Shown piece after piece: positions 44,132-54,630 of a stretch of DNA of 64,000 nt. Each line of letters opens with the position of its first letter. Positions within the stretch are counted from its first letter, which is position 1. A program made the position numbers and the translations under genes. Origin of the DNA: Clostridiales bacterium (GTDB lineage Bacteria; Bacillota; Clostridia; Saccharofermentanales; Saccharofermentanaceae); assembly GCA_017513085.1 (NCBI GenBank), contig JAFWDK010000016.1, positions 60,766-124,765 of the forward strand, written 5' to 3'. The notes under the pieces were generated by a model. It was given only the letters and a program-made list of their open reading frames with translations, was not told the origin of the DNA and made no database searches.

Positions 44132-45007
44132 TTACATATCCTGGTCTTCAGAGATCGTTCTGCCTGCAGCTTCAACAGCCATGTTCATGATCTCCGATGC
44201 CGGATAACCATTGGAAAGTCCGACGGCAATAGCAGCAGCCATGGCATCCCCGGCGCCGACCGTAGAAACGACATTGACATCCGGGGCCGGAGTAAAGATA
44301 ACATTATCCCGTTCCACGAGCACCGCTCCTTGCGGACCAAGCGTCAGAAAGATCATACGCATATCGTCAGTAAGGAAAGCACGCACACTCCTGATCACGT
44401 CATCCGTAACGATATCAACAGATTTACCAAGCAAAACACCCAGTTCTTTTCGATTCGGCTTGACCACTGTAGGATGTCCCTCCACGCCTTCCAGAAGAAG
44501 CTCTCCATCGGCATCAAGTACCGTTAATGCTCCCTGGTCTCTAGCCAGGCCGATCCACTTACGATACACATCTTTAGGCGTATCCACGGGCGCGCTGCCG
44601 GAAAAGACCACAACATCGCCGGGTTTGACATTCGTGCGGATCTTTTTCTCCATTTCTTCCAGATCCGAAGCCGAAAGTCTGGGGCTGAACTCATTGATTT
44701 CCGTACACTGTCCGGTCTTTCGGTCGATGATCTTACAATTCGTTCTCGTTTCTCCCGGTACCTCGATAAAGTCACAAGGCACACCTTTTTCCAGAAGCAT
44801 TCTGGCGATCTTCTTCCCGGTCGCTCCGGAAATAAAACCCATCGCCGTCGTCTTACCACCCATGCGTCTTACTTCACGCGACACATTGATGCCTTTTCCG
44901 CCGGCCCGGAAAACCACTTTATCCGTACGGTTCAATCCACCCGGAACAAAACCGTTTACAAATACCAATTTATCCATCGCCGGATGTAGCGTTACGGTGT
45001 AGATCAT
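44132..45007 (-). CDS. fruK: 1-phosphofructokinase (PfkB family)
   Basis: The 291-residue protein has the FruK/LacC opening MIYTVTLHPAMDK, the GGKGINVSREV motif near residue 37, and the C-terminal ATP/catalytic motif VGAGDAMAAA with the base Asp. This subgroup phosphorylates fructose-1-phosphate or tagatose-6-phosphate. The usual fru neighbours (PTS permease, DeoR regulator) are not adjacent, so the substrate is less certain. A TATAAG box and GAGGTT/GAGGG lie upstream. Confidence 0.85.
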   Translation of the reverse strand: MIYTVTLHPAMDKLVFVNGFVPGGLNRTDKVVFRAGGKGINVSREVRRMGGKTTAMGFISGATGKKIARMLLEKGVPCDFIEVPGETRTNCKIIDRKTGQCTEINEFSPRLSASDLEEMEKKIRTNVKPGDVVVFSGSAPVDTPKDVYRKWIGLARDQGALTVLDADGELLLEGVEGHPTVVKPNRKELGVLLGKSVDIVTDDVIRSVRAFLTDDMRMIFLTLGPQGAVLVERDNVIFTPAPDVNVVSTVGAGDAMAAAIAVGLSNGYPASEIMNMAVEAAGRTISEDQDM

Positions 45008-45128
45008 AAAGCCCTCACATAACCTCGTTTATATCAAAAACGTCTTACCTTTTCTTATAGGATACACCAAAAGCACCCTATACGGAAACCATGTATGTCA
45101 AACGGGCGCGCAGTAGCTGTACAGCAGG

Positions 45129-47756
45129 TCAATAGTAGTCCTTCCGGATCCCTTCGATAACGTTCTCGCTCATCACATGTTTCAATCCGAACGCCGTTGT
45201 TGATACGACCATAAAAAGGTGCGCAAAGGCTGTGATCGCGATAAACAGAAGATTCCGCTTAGTGAAGATATCGATATCCAGGAACATCGAAACCAGAAGG
45301 AAAAGTACCGCCAGCACGATCACCAGGATCAGGATGCTTCCGAAGAAACATATCATACTCTCGGTGATCACCATCCGGAAAAGTGTCTTTCTGGACATAC
45401 CCACCGAAGTCAGAAGGATATACTCTTTTCTTCGGAAAAGAATGCTTGTCAAAAGCGTCATGACTACATTCAAGAAACAGATCATGCAAAGAAGTACCGC
45501 AAATCCATAGATCAAAACTTTTGACAGAGCGATCACCGACTCGCGGGCACGGGCATAGGCACCTGCATCGTGCAGGTTTTCATCACTGTGAAGATTCTGT
45601 TGAAGGATCGTTCGCATGGTCTCATATGTCTCTTCCGGATCCTCGGCGCGGAACATGAAATACTCGTACATATTTCTGTACGCCGTGCTATAGTAATCCA
45701 TACGGCTCAAAGGCATATATACCTGTAGCAAAGACGAAGACGAATCCCCCGATGCAATATAGGGTTGCGGGATCATGCTGTTGAGGATGATCTCCACATC
45801 CCTGCCCTTCTCCTCCGAGTATACGTCATCATCTTCAAAGTGCATCGTTACTCCGACCGGCAAGGAACTGTCCTTGAACACCGTTTTATCCAAGTATTTT
45901 CCATCTTCATCCGAAGTGACCTGGTTGTTGGTAAGACAAAGCTTTGATCCGTATGTAAGATAGGGTTCCGGGTCAATACCATTATCCGTGCACAGCCGTC
46001 GAAAAGAACTATCCTCGATAAATAAGAGATTTACTGTGATGTTGTCTACGCCCTCGACATCAGTTACCGCTTCAGTACTCTGATTCAATAAAGAAGAACT
46101 CACCGTTATGTTTTTTCTCGTCTGGAGTATGATCAGGCTGTCTTTAATTCCTTCCAGATCCGCCAAGCGGTAGTAAAGTGTTTTTTCCTCATTATCAAAC
46201 AGATTGTTTCCGAAATAATAGGAATATGTCAGCAGATCCGCATTGGACGAATCCGCTTCCGAAAAGTGACTGGAAATCACGTTCACCAGCGTATTCGTGC
46301 TGAAGATCATAAGTATGCTGAGAAGGATAGAAAGGATCGGTGCATGGTATCTTTTTCTGTACCGGAGAAAATTCTTTACCGAAAGCGCTCCGGTAAAACC
46401 TAAAAGACGCACTCCTAAGCCTCTGGACTTTTTACGCAAAGGTTTGGTCGTAAATACATTATTGACCCGTACTGCCTCGATCGGTGTGATGTTCGACGTG
46501 CGGACCATAGGAACCAGGATCGCCACAAAGATCGTGACGATAGATAGAAGTGCCGGACAAAGCACGCTCTCCATACTGAAGCGATAGCGCAGATCCACAG
46601 TTTGCGACAGAAGAAAAGACCCCGCTTCTTTTACAAAGTTTTCCAGATAATAGAAAAGCACCATAGCACTGAGATTTCCGATCAGGATCCCTATCGGGAT
46701 CGCGATGATAATATAATAAAACGCCTCGGACATCATCAGATTACGGACTTGACGTTTGGTCGCGCCCACTGATTTGAGAAGACCGATGGCGCGGATGCGT
46801 TCCGTGGATGAAGTGGAAAATGAATTGTAGATCAGCATCACAGCCAGCATCAGTATGATGGACAGCGCACTGACCGCCAGAAGATCCAGCCATCGGATCG
46901 TCTTGGTATCATCCGCCGAATCCTTCATACGGATATAGTTTTTGTTATATAAGCAAGCATTTTCCGAGTCAAACATCTCCTCGGAAAATGCGGTGTACTC
47001 AGAAGGATCCTTCAACTCAAAATATGCATTTACAGCGTTCCCGACAGACAGCGACGACGGACCGAGAAGAACAGTATAGCGGGATAGATTCTTCCATCTG
47101 GTATACTCCGGAACAACAAAGTACCCCACCACTTTGAACTCGACCTCACCGATCGAATAAAGCGATTCCGTGCCTCTTCCATCCTTATCACGGTGGATCG
47201 ATTTGAGGTCGTTGACCTTATGTCCTTCCGAGTAACGACTACCATATTTCAGAATGTAATACGAATCCGGATTCGTGTCGATCAAGTCTTTGTTGTCCGC
47301 CAGCATTTCCAATGAAATGATCGCCTCATTTTCATTTTCCGGATATCTTCCCTTTACCAGCTGAATATTGCAAAGATCCGTAAATCCCTGTCCCATGGAC
47401 GCAACCAGAACATTATAATTCTGATAGGCAAGGATATCTTTGGTCTCTTCTTCGGATATATCCTCACCATTGAGGATATATCCCACTTCCTGAACATACG
47501 TTGAACGCCGTATCCGCGAGTCCTTGATGATTTTCTGATAGTCCTTGGATGTCATAGAATATGCTTGCACATGCCAATTGCCATAGTCATCATCACGGAA
47601 ACTCTTAAGAATATCCACGCAACTTGTCCGTGCCGCCAGCACGACGCAAAACATCGCCGTAGCAATAATAATGCCGAACATAGTCAGCATCGTCCTGCCG
47701 CGGTTTTTAAATACGGTCCTTTGGGCGTATTTTCCTACGATATTCTGGTTTCTCAT
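45129..47756 (-). CDS. FtsX-like ABC transporter permease
   Basis: The 875-residue permease has an N-terminal membrane segment (TMFGIIIATAMFCVVLAA), a large extracellular region of about 240 residues, and a three-segment FtsX block with IRAIGLLKSVGATKRQV. A fourth segment, a second extracellular region and a final FtsX block follow. It forms a transporter with the ATPase at 47773 and lies last in the regulator-kinase-ATPase-permease unit. Such units commonly give resistance to membrane-active peptides. Confidence 0.88.
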   Translation of the reverse strand: MRNQNIVGKYAQRTVFKNRGRTMLTMFGIIIATAMFCVVLAARTSCVDILKSFRDDDYGNWHVQAYSMTSKDYQKIIKDSRIRRSTYVQEVGYILNGEDISEEETKDILAYQNYNVLVASMGQGFTDLCNIQLVKGRYPENENEAIISLEMLADNKDLIDTNPDSYYILKYGSRYSEGHKVNDLKSIHRDKDGRGTESLYSIGEVEFKVVGYFVVPEYTRWKNLSRYTVLLGPSSLSVGNAVNAYFELKDPSEYTAFSEEMFDSENACLYNKNYIRMKDSADDTKTIRWLDLLAVSALSIILMLAVMLIYNSFSTSSTERIRAIGLLKSVGATKRQVRNLMMSEAFYYIIIAIPIGILIGNLSAMVLFYYLENFVKEAGSFLLSQTVDLRYRFSMESVLCPALLSIVTIFVAILVPMVRTSNITPIEAVRVNNVFTTKPLRKKSRGLGVRLLGFTGALSVKNFLRYRKRYHAPILSILLSILMIFSTNTLVNVISSHFSEADSSNADLLTYSYYFGNNLFDNEEKTLYYRLADLEGIKDSLIILQTRKNITVSSSLLNQSTEAVTDVEGVDNITVNLLFIEDSSFRRLCTDNGIDPEPYLTYGSKLCLTNNQVTSDEDGKYLDKTVFKDSSLPVGVTMHFEDDDVYSEEKGRDVEIILNSMIPQPYIASGDSSSSLLQVYMPLSRMDYYSTAYRNMYEYFMFRAEDPEETYETMRTILQQNLHSDENLHDAGAYARARESVIALSKVLIYGFAVLLCMICFLNVVMTLLTSILFRRKEYILLTSVGMSRKTLFRMVITESMICFFGSILILVIVLAVLFLLVSMFLDIDIFTKRNLLFIAITAFAHLFMVVSTTAFGLKHVMSENVIEGIRKDYY

Positions 47757-47772
47757 GCACGGATCCCATCCT

Positions 47773-48456
47773 TCATTTACGGATCACCTCATCGTGCTTG
47801 ATCTTGCCGTCCCGGATCGTAATGATCCTCTTTGCCTGAAGCGCAACATTCTCATCATGTGTGATCAGGACCGTTGTCTGATTATACTTCGCATTCGAAT
47901 ACTTCAGCAGTTCCACCACTTCCTGACTGTTCTTCGAGTCAAGATTACCCGTCGGCTCGTCCGCCAGAAGGATCGTCGGAGCATTGATCAACGCACGTCC
48001 GATCGCCACACGCTGCTGCTGTCCGCCCGAGATCTGATTCGGGAAAAAATCTCTTCTTTCTGACAGCGAAAGAAGATCGAGCAGTTCATTGAGCCGCGCC
48101 TGGTTTACTTTTCTATGGTCAAGAAGAACGGGCATCGTGATATTCTCCACGACCGTCAGGACCGGGATCAGGTTAAAAAACTGATATACCAGCCCGATCT
48201 CTCTTCTACGGAAAATCGAAAGCTGTTCATCTGTCTGTTTAAAAATATCTTTTCCATCGATCAGCACACGGCCGGATGTCGGACGGTCGACCCCTCCGAG
48301 CATATGCAGAAGCGTCGATTTTCCCGAACCGGAAGCGCCGATGATCGCGACAAATTCGCCTTTTTCAATACTCAGCGAAACATCGTCCAGCGCCGCCACG
48401 ATGTTCTCATCTTTACCGTATGTTTTCGTGAGATGTTCCGCACGCAAAATCTCCAT
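47773..48456 (-). CDS. ABC transporter ATP-binding protein (MacB/BceA type)
   Basis: The 227-residue ATPase has Walker [10 protein letters not shown] at about 40-48, signature ISGGQQQR, Walker B ILLADEP and switch His in LITHDE. It belongs to the same MacB/LolD/BceA group as the ATPase at 16963 and is the partner of the FtsX permease at 45129. It begins 3 bases after the kinase stop. Confidence 0.93.
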   Translation of the reverse strand: MEILRAEHLTKTYGKDENIVAALDDVSLSIEKGEFVAIIGASGSGKSTLLHMLGGVDRPTSGRVLIDGKDIFKQTDEQLSIFRRREIGLVYQFFNLIPVLTVVENITMPVLLDHRKVNQARLNELLDLLSLSERRDFFPNQISGGQQQRVAIGRALINAPTILLADEPTGNLDSKNSQEVVELLKYSNAKYNQTTVLITHDENVALQAKRIITIRDGKIKHDEVIRK

Positions 48457-48459
48457 ATG

Positions 48460-49470
48460 TCACCTCTTAGACTTATAAAAACGCACGACAAACTTTGCGC
48501 CATGCTCCGGCTCTTCCCGGTTCATCGCACGGATCGTGCCGCTTTGTCTTTCCACGATCATCTTACTCAAAGAAAGTCCGATTCCGATGCTACTCGTCAC
48601 GGCTACTTTTCCTCGGTAAAAGCGCTCGAACACGTGAGGCAGGTCATCCGGATCAAAGCCTGTTCCCGTATCCGTGATTACGATTTCTGCAAAGATCGGC
48701 GTGTCTTTTACCGAAATATCGATCTTCCCGCATTCCGGCGTATGCTCCATGCAGTTTTTCAGAATGTTGCCGATCGCCTCGCATGTCCACATCATATCGC
48801 CCCGCAGCTTCGCATCCTGCGGCACCTGTGTAGTCAGCGTAATGTTATGGATATCAAGCGGGACCGCCAGCATATCTGATGCCCGATGAATCATGTCCGA
48901 AAGCAGGTATTCTTTTTCTTCGAAGAAAACGGTATCCGCGTCGATCTTGCTCATTTTCAGGAGTGTATTGATCAGCCACTCGATACGGTTCAATCCCGCC
49001 ATCAATTCGGAAAGCAGATCGAACCGCTTCTCATCCGGAAGCTCTTCTTCCGAAAACATATCCACAACGATATTCATCGAAGTCAAAGGCGTACGGAGCT
49101 GATGAGCGATATCCGCGATCGAATCGGAGAGAAAACGCTTGTCCGCCAGAAGCTGGGAGGCCTGTTCGCGAAGGCGGATCACCATCTTATGGACCTCACT
49201 GGTCAGGATCGCCACTTCGCCTTCCTTATATTCTTCAAAAGAAACATCCTCCACTCCGTGAAGGATCTGATCGATACTGTCAGACAGGTTCTGGATCCGC
49301 CGGTATCTCTTTATGTCTGCAATATAACGGACAATAAGCAGCACCAGCGCCATGGCTCCGGCGATAATGCCGCATTTCTCATCCAGAAAAAAGCTCGGCA
49401 CCGTGATTGCCAGAGCAAGCACGATGCTGATGATGTATTCTTTACGAAGTTCACTGTTATTTCGGATCAT
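48460..49470 (-). CDS. Histidine kinase without extracellular domain (intramembrane-sensing type)
   Basis: The 336-residue kinase has two closely spaced membrane segments (about 12-29 and 33-51) with almost no extracellular loop. The H-box AHQLRTPL with H123 and the ATP-binding domain (DTGTGFDPDDL, SSIGIGLSLSKMIV) follow. Such short kinases (BceS/NsaS-like) do not sense the signal themselves but respond to the state of their ABC transporter, here the genes directly downstream. The ATG at 49470 lies one base after the regulator stop; GGGAGAG precedes it. Confidence 0.92.
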   Translation of the reverse strand: MIRNNSELRKEYIISIVLALAITVPSFFLDEKCGIIAGAMALVLLIVRYIADIKRYRRIQNLSDSIDQILHGVEDVSFEEYKEGEVAILTSEVHKMVIRLREQASQLLADKRFLSDSIADIAHQLRTPLTSMNIVVDMFSEEELPDEKRFDLLSELMAGLNRIEWLINTLLKMSKIDADTVFFEEKEYLLSDMIHRASDMLAVPLDIHNITLTTQVPQDAKLRGDMMWTCEAIGNILKNCMEHTPECGKIDISVKDTPIFAEIVITDTGTGFDPDDLPHVFERFYRGKVAVTSSIGIGLSLSKMIVERQSGTIRAMNREEPEHGAKFVVRFYKSKR

Positions 49471-49471
49471 T

Positions 49472-50146
49472 TTACTCTCCCGCTTTATATCCGAAACCAC
49501 GGATCGTGCGGATCAGAGTCGGCTGAGCCGGATCATCCTCGATTTTTTCACGAAGTCTCTTGATATATACTGTCAAAGTATTGTCGTTGACATATTCTCC
49601 GCCCACATCCCAGAGGTCCTGGAGCAGTTTGGCACGTGTCAGCACCACGCCCTGATTGTTGGCAAAGAGAAGCAAAAGACGATACTCCAGCGCAGACAGT
49701 ATGATCTCCTGACCATCTTTGCTCACATTCGCTCTGGCCGTATCGATCTTGATACTTCCGAACTCGACCACATCAGGAGATTTATGTGTTCTTCTCATCA
49801 CACTCTTGATACGGGAGAGCATCTCTCTCGGCCGGAAAGGCTTGCTGATATAATCATCCGCGCCCATATCCAATCCGGTCACGACGCTGTATTCATCACC
49901 GGAAGCCGTAACAAAGATGACCGGCATATCCGGTTTTTGTGCTTTTACCGCGGCGCAAACTGCATATCCGTTGCCGTCCGTCAACGAAATATCGATCAAT
50001 GCGATCTCGAAACTCTCCGTCTCGATCTTGTTCAGCGCCGTCGTTTGTCCCGGTGCCCAGATCACTTCAAATCCTTCGGATTTTAAAAAAGCAGACAATG
50101 TAGTAACAATGCTGGAATCATCTTCGACCAGTAATACTTTTCCCAT
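49472..50146 (-). CDS. OmpR-family response regulator
   Basis: The 224-residue protein has a receiver domain with D52 (ALIDISLTDGNG) and a winged-helix domain with LSALEYRLLLLFANNQG and the end RTIRGFGYKAGE. It opens the regulator-kinase-ATPase-permease unit (50146 to 45129). A TATACT box lies upstream on the minus strand near 50196-50201. I saw no clear 11-bp direct repeat there, unlike the two other systems. Confidence 0.93.
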   Translation of the reverse strand: MGKVLLVEDDSSIVTTLSAFLKSEGFEVIWAPGQTTALNKIETESFEIALIDISLTDGNGYAVCAAVKAQKPDMPVIFVTASGDEYSVVTGLDMGADDYISKPFRPREMLSRIKSVMRRTHKSPDVVEFGSIKIDTARANVSKDGQEIILSALEYRLLLLFANNQGVVLTRAKLLQDLWDVGGEYVNDNTLTVYIKRLREKIEDDPAQPTLIRTIRGFGYKAGE

Positions 50147-50265
50147 TTCAATACCCCTGCAAAATAAAGATCACATTCATCGGCCACTGCCAAGTATACC
50201 ATACGGCAGACTACCGCTGACAATTACATTCTACCTTACTTCAGAGAAATTTTCCGTGACAATTT

Positions 50266-52539
50266 TTACACATTCGCACGTTTACTCTTTTTCTTTGCAA
50301 AAAAGAGTACCACAAACGCCATTGCGATCACGATCGTGACGCACAGTCCGCCCTCCGGTCCAAAAGCGCCTCCCGTCAGAAGTGCTCTTGCATGATCGGA
50401 ATAAGATGAGGAAAGGATGGATGCCGATCCGGGGTTGCCACTGACTTCCAGTCCGAAGAAGTTTCCCTGACAGAAATTCCATACGGTATGCATCGCGCAG
50501 ACGGTATATATGTGTCCGCTCGTATATGCAAAAACTGCGAAGAATGCGGCGATCAATGCCAGATTGATCAGTGCCAGGAAAGAGAATCCGGCGTTTCCTG
50601 CATGCATCAGGCTGAAGCACATCGAGGAGAAAAAGATGGCAAACGGAAGCCCGAATCGGGAAGCCACTCGTGGCATCATGTATCCGCGCATCATGATCTC
50701 TTCCGTTGCGCCCTGTGGGATCCACATCAGAATATATAGGAGAAAGAGCGGGACCGATCCTTTTTCAAGAGAGAAACCGTGGCACTCTACCTGGCCGGTA
50801 AGAAGCAGCAGACCATAAACCGAAGAGATAAGGATCAAGCCGAAGACCATGCCTCGAAGATACGCTTTGACAGCTGTTCCTTTCGGTGCAAGCTTCGGGA
50901 AACCTAATGTGGAAAGCGGGTTCTTCTCACGGAATCTGACGATGCAGATGTAGATGGCGATGACCGCCCAGTATCCAAGTCCCATGAAAAGAATGAAGAA
51001 CTTATCCTGCATGAAACCGGAGAATACTTTAACTGAAGCGGAAGCCACGTCGGATATTGCCGAGACATTGGTGATGCTCTTAAACATCCGGATAAATTCC
51101 GTTGATGCCGGGTCCCTCATATAAGAAAGGATCGCCGGGATCATGGCTACGGGTTGGAATAAAGATAGCAAGGCCAATGGAAGAAGAGCGTGACCGACCA
51201 GGAAAGAAAGAACGGATTTCCTTCTTTTGGCCTTGTAACCGAACACTTCCGCACGGGAAACGGAAACATAGTCCTTCTCCTGTCTGGCCAAAGCCTTGGC
51301 AGCCTTTCGAAGTTCTTTTTCCGACTTTGTTTCCACAGCTACCGTGAAGCTTTCCATGCCAAGGAGTTTTTCGGAAACTTTCAGACAGATCACCGTGAGG
51401 ATCAATGTAGCCAGTGTACAGACCAGCATAGCCGGCCAGGAGACCGTTCCCATAAGGCCGTCACCGATTCCGTAAAAATGTCCATAGATCGGCAGGAAAG
51501 GATTAATGGGATTTCTCGTGGATTCCTGCATGCAGGTGACACACACTACCAATATGATCAGGAAGATCGGCAGGAACGTCGTCTGTGCGGAGACGATGGT
51601 ATTATTCAGGCACGAGATCAGGATCGTGATCGCGGAAACGAAGAGTGCCAGCGATACTACCAGTACCAGCACGCTGAGATATCCTCCGACTGAAGACGCA
51701 AGCGGGATCAGCGGCAAAAGCAAGAGAACAGAAGGAATCATCGCGTGCAGGAACACGCCGGTGAAATTTCCCAGAACAATGGTGCCGCGGGCGACAGGCG
51801 TCATCAGGAGCGAGGCAAACGTGCCCCTCTCTTTTTCTCCTGCGATAGCATTCATGCCGCTCAACATACAGATGTAAAGAATGGCGATAAAGAACAGAAG
51901 CGGCACGACCATCCGGCTTCCACGGTCAAGCATGAGATGCATCCAGCCTGTCGGTTTCCCGAGTGGCGTGACCGGACTATCGAATACTTCCGAATCTTCC
52001 ACAGGAACGCCCAACCGGATCTGTAAGTATCTAAGATAGTCCTTCTCCAGGATCTTCTCTTTGAATTCTTTCTGAACCGTCGCATATTCCGGGTGATCCG
52101 TCGGATAATACGTCAGGATCTCGGGAAGCTCATCAATTGGTGCTTTCAGAGCCATCTCATCGAAGTTCCTCGGGAAAACCAAGGTCAGAAAGGCCTTCTC
52201 ATCGTCCATCCAAGAATTGAAAGTAAATACGTCATAGATGGCATCCCAGTCTTTATAGACCATCATGGTTTCTTTCCCGGCTACATTCTCCGAAAGGATA
52301 TTCTGATACTCTTCCGTATATCCCATCCAGGACTCCGGTGGATTGACGACGATAAGATTCTCGTGGAAATCGATAGGTTTTTCCCTTCTGGCATAATACA
52401 CAAGAAGGCTTGTAAAATACGCCATCACGGCAACAAAAAAACCGACGCATACCAACATCGTGATCACCGAAGCTTCGGTCCTCATGCTGTGGTTTTTGCC
52501 GAAAGTTTTCCGGACCAGTGCCCGTATTGCCCGACGCAT
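50266..52539 (-). CDS. ABC-2 permease fused to CPBP intramembrane protease
   Basis: The roughly 757-residue protein has two parts. Residues 1 to about 400 form an ABC-2 permease with a large extracellular loop after the first segment and a block of five further segments. After a charged stretch and more membrane segments comes a CPBP (CAAX-protease-like) domain with EEIMMRGYMMP (EExxxR), FSLMHAG (FxxxH) and HTVWNF. Such fusions are known in NatB-like exporters. The start MRRAIRALVRK at 52539 sits 7 bases after GGAGG; an ATG at 52545 would overlap the ATPase stop. It is third in the operon. Confidence 0.85.
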   Translation of the reverse strand: MRRAIRALVRKTFGKNHSMRTEASVITMLVCVGFFVAVMAYFTSLLVYYARREKPIDFHENLIVVNPPESWMGYTEEYQNILSENVAGKETMMVYKDWDAIYDVFTFNSWMDDEKAFLTLVFPRNFDEMALKAPIDELPEILTYYPTDHPEYATVQKEFKEKILEKDYLRYLQIRLGVPVEDSEVFDSPVTPLGKPTGWMHLMLDRGSRMVVPLLFFIAILYICMLSGMNAIAGEKERGTFASLLMTPVARGTIVLGNFTGVFLHAMIPSVLLLLPLIPLASSVGGYLSVLVLVVSLALFVSAITILISCLNNTIVSAQTTFLPIFLIILVVCVTCMQESTRNPINPFLPIYGHFYGIGDGLMGTVSWPAMLVCTLATLILTVICLKVSEKLLGMESFTVAVETKSEKELRKAAKALARQEKDYVSVSRAEVFGYKAKRRKSVLSFLVGHALLPLALLSLFQPVAMIPAILSYMRDPASTEFIRMFKSITNVSAISDVASASVKVFSGFMQDKFFILFMGLGYWAVIAIYICIVRFREKNPLSTLGFPKLAPKGTAVKAYLRGMVFGLILISSVYGLLLLTGQVECHGFSLEKGSVPLFLLYILMWIPQGATEEIMMRGYMMPRVASRFGLPFAIFFSSMCFSLMHAGNAGFSFLALINLALIAAFFAVFAYTSGHIYTVCAMHTVWNFCQGNFFGLEVSGNPGSASILSSSYSDHARALLTGGAFGPEGGLCVTIVIAMAFVVLFFAKKKSKRANV

Positions 52540-52541
52540 AA

Positions 52542-53276
52542 TCATCCCTCCGTGTGGTATTTCGTATAAAGCTTAAAGAACGCTTCTTCGAAGTTTTTGC
52601 TTTCTGTCTTTTTCGTCAGTTCTTCCGCTGAACCCTGCTCCACGATCGTTCCGTCCACCAGGATCGCGATCTCATCGCAAAGCTGCTCGGCTACGGAAAA
52701 AATATGTGTAGAAAGCAGAACGCTGCGGCCGAGTGCTTTGAGCTCGAGAAGATAATCCATGACCTGGCGTGAGGTCAGAATGTCCAGGCCGTTGGTCGGT
52801 TCATCGAAAATGATCACCTGCGGATCATGGATCAGCGAGATCACAATGGAGATCTTCTGCTTCATTCCGGTAGAAAGCTCCATGATCCTCTTGTCTGCAA
52901 AAGGCGTGATTCCAAACCGTTCGAAGCTCTCCTTCTTTTTGACCGGGATCTGTTCCTTCGGAATATCGTAAAGTTCACCGAAAAAGTCATAGAGCTGGTT
53001 CGGCGTGGACAGCGGGTCCAGTTTGATCTCCGTCGTCAGAAATCCGATACGCTCACGGATCTGACGCGGGGCCTGCTTCGTATCGTAACCGCAGATCCTC
53101 ACACTTCCTTCTGTCGGTTTCAAAAGAGTGCTGATCATTTGCATCAATGTCGTCTTGCCGGCGCCATTCGGACCCAGAAGTCCGAAGATCTGTCCCTTGC
53201 CGACCTGGAAACTCACATCTTTGACCACAAGAGCGCTCTTATTGTATCGTTTACTTACGTGTTCTACCTGTATCAT
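52542..53276 (-). CDS. ABC transporter ATP-binding protein (NatA-like)
   Basis: The 244-residue ATPase has Walker A GPNGAGKTT, Q-loop region around GFLTTEIK, signature LSTGMKQK and Walker B IIFDEPTNGLD. This is the NatA/CcmA-like group that drives ABC-2 exporters. It is sandwiched between two permease genes, overlapping the upstream one by 26 bases, so the three form one exporter, perhaps for sodium or a peptide. Confidence 0.93.
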   Translation of the reverse strand: MIQVEHVSKRYNKSALVVKDVSFQVGKGQIFGLLGPNGAGKTTLMQMISTLLKPTEGSVRICGYDTKQAPRQIRERIGFLTTEIKLDPLSTPNQLYDFFGELYDIPKEQIPVKKKESFERFGITPFADKRIMELSTGMKQKISIVISLIHDPQVIIFDEPTNGLDILTSRQVMDYLLELKALGRSVLLSTHIFSVAEQLCDEIAILVDGTIVEQGSAEELTKKTESKNFEEAFFKLYTKYHTEG

Positions 53277-54573
53277 CGGAACCTCCTTGTGAAATATGGA
53301 TCATGCCGTCTGTGTTTTTGATGCAGAGCGCCATCAGGATCACGGTCAACAGCCCATTGATCAAGATCGTTATCAGAAAATTACCCATCTGGAATTTCCC
53401 GAGGAAAATATCGCGGATCAACATGATCGCATTGTGGATCGGTATCAAGAATTCCATTCCAATGCTGGCGGACGGACGGAACATCTGTCCGAAGAATTCG
53501 AAGACCAGGAGCGCCAGCGGGATCTGCAGATTCAGAAGCACATCTTCCATTCTCCGGATCTTAAAGACGATTCCGAAGCAAAGCGCACACATGACAAACG
53601 ATGTCACCAGGATCGTCAGGAAACAATAAAGAAGCTGCATCGGTGTCAGAAACATGCCGAATGGTAATAAGGAAAAAGCACTGTTGCTGTGATTCAGCCA
53701 GGAAGAGAAAAACAGAAGCAGATAGGTCAGGATCGCGCTGATCGAGCTGACAGTTACCACAGTCAGCATCTTTCCGGTAAGCAGCGATACTTCCGGGATC
53801 GGGGTCAGGTAGACCTTGGTCAGAAAACCACTCTGTCTTGAGGCCGCCAGGATCTCTCCGGCAAGTGAATATACACAGTAATACATAAGAAGGATCATGA
53901 CTCCCGGAATCGTTCTGGCTGCGCCCAGATTGGCGTTGGCCCGGTTCTTCAAAACGAATGTGTAGGGATTAAAAGCATCCGTTTCAAATCGGTTTCCACC
54001 GCCTTTTTCTTTATAGGCCTGGCCGAAGTTTTGAAAAAGATGATCCTTATATTCTGCTTCTATATTTAAAAGGAACTGTTGCGCCTGCGTATAGTTCGTA
54101 AACGAACCCTCATCAAAACCGACGATCATTTCGTTCTGCATATCGCCGGGATCTTCTTCCATGGCTACGTGAGAATAATACCGTCTGACATTTTCGTCAA
54201 AGTCCGCATCTTTTCCGTTCTCATCCTTGGCATAAAAAAGCACGAGAATAACACCTTTTCGAAGTTTTTGCTGAAGTACTTCTTCATCATATTCCGCATA
54301 CTCGTCAAGTTCAGCTGCGGTCATAAATGTATAATCGTAGATAGCGCTTTTGGCACTGTTTTTGGCGTATTCCTGAAAGGAAGCCGGAGCATCGACCACC
54401 AGGATCGGGTGGCTTTGAAGACTGCCCGTAGACAGATAATTGATCAAAAGCGGGAATACATTCAATGCAATCAGGAGTAATACGGCCGGCATAAGAAACA
54501 CCACCAGCGTGCGTCTCCAGTTGCTGATGATTTTTCGCATTTCCCATTTAAAAATCGTCAATGTGTGCCGCAT
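53251..54573 (-). CDS. ABC-2 type permease
   Basis: The 440-residue permease has a first membrane segment (VVFLMPAVLLLIALNVF), an extracellular region of about 180 residues and a C-terminal block of five or six segments. The layout is that of ABC-2/NatB-like permeases. The start MRHTLTIFKWEMRK at 54573 follows GAGG; an upstream in-frame extension of 19 residues has no site. It is the first gene of the three-gene exporter operon. Confidence 0.85.
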   Translation of the reverse strand: MRHTLTIFKWEMRKIISNWRRTLVVFLMPAVLLLIALNVFPLLINYLSTGSLQSHPILVVDAPASFQEYAKNSAKSAIYDYTFMTAAELDEYAEYDEEVLQQKLRKGVILVLFYAKDENGKDADFDENVRRYYSHVAMEEDPGDMQNEMIVGFDEGSFTNYTQAQQFLLNIEAEYKDHLFQNFGQAYKEKGGGNRFETDAFNPYTFVLKNRANANLGAARTIPGVMILLMYYCVYSLAGEILAASRQSGFLTKVYLTPIPEVSLLTGKMLTVVTVSSISAILTYLLLFFSSWLNHSNSAFSLLPFGMFLTPMQLLYCFLTILVTSFVMCALCFGIVFKIRRMEDVLLNLQIPLALLVFEFFGQMFRPSASIGMEFLIPIHNAIMLIRDIFLGKFQMGNFLITILINGLLTVILMALCIKNTDGMIHISQGGSDDTGRTRK

Positions 54574-54601
54574 GTGATACCTCGAAAAACAGTCAGGATT
54601 T

Positions 54602-54630
54602 ATTGTATTCTTTCGTGTTATTTCTTGCAA
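54602..54630 (-). promoter_or_regulatory. SigA-type promoter of the NatAB-like operon
   Basis: On the minus strand TTGCAA (54630-54625) and TACAAT (54607-54602) are 17 bases apart, about 30 bases before the permease ATG. Confidence 0.65.
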
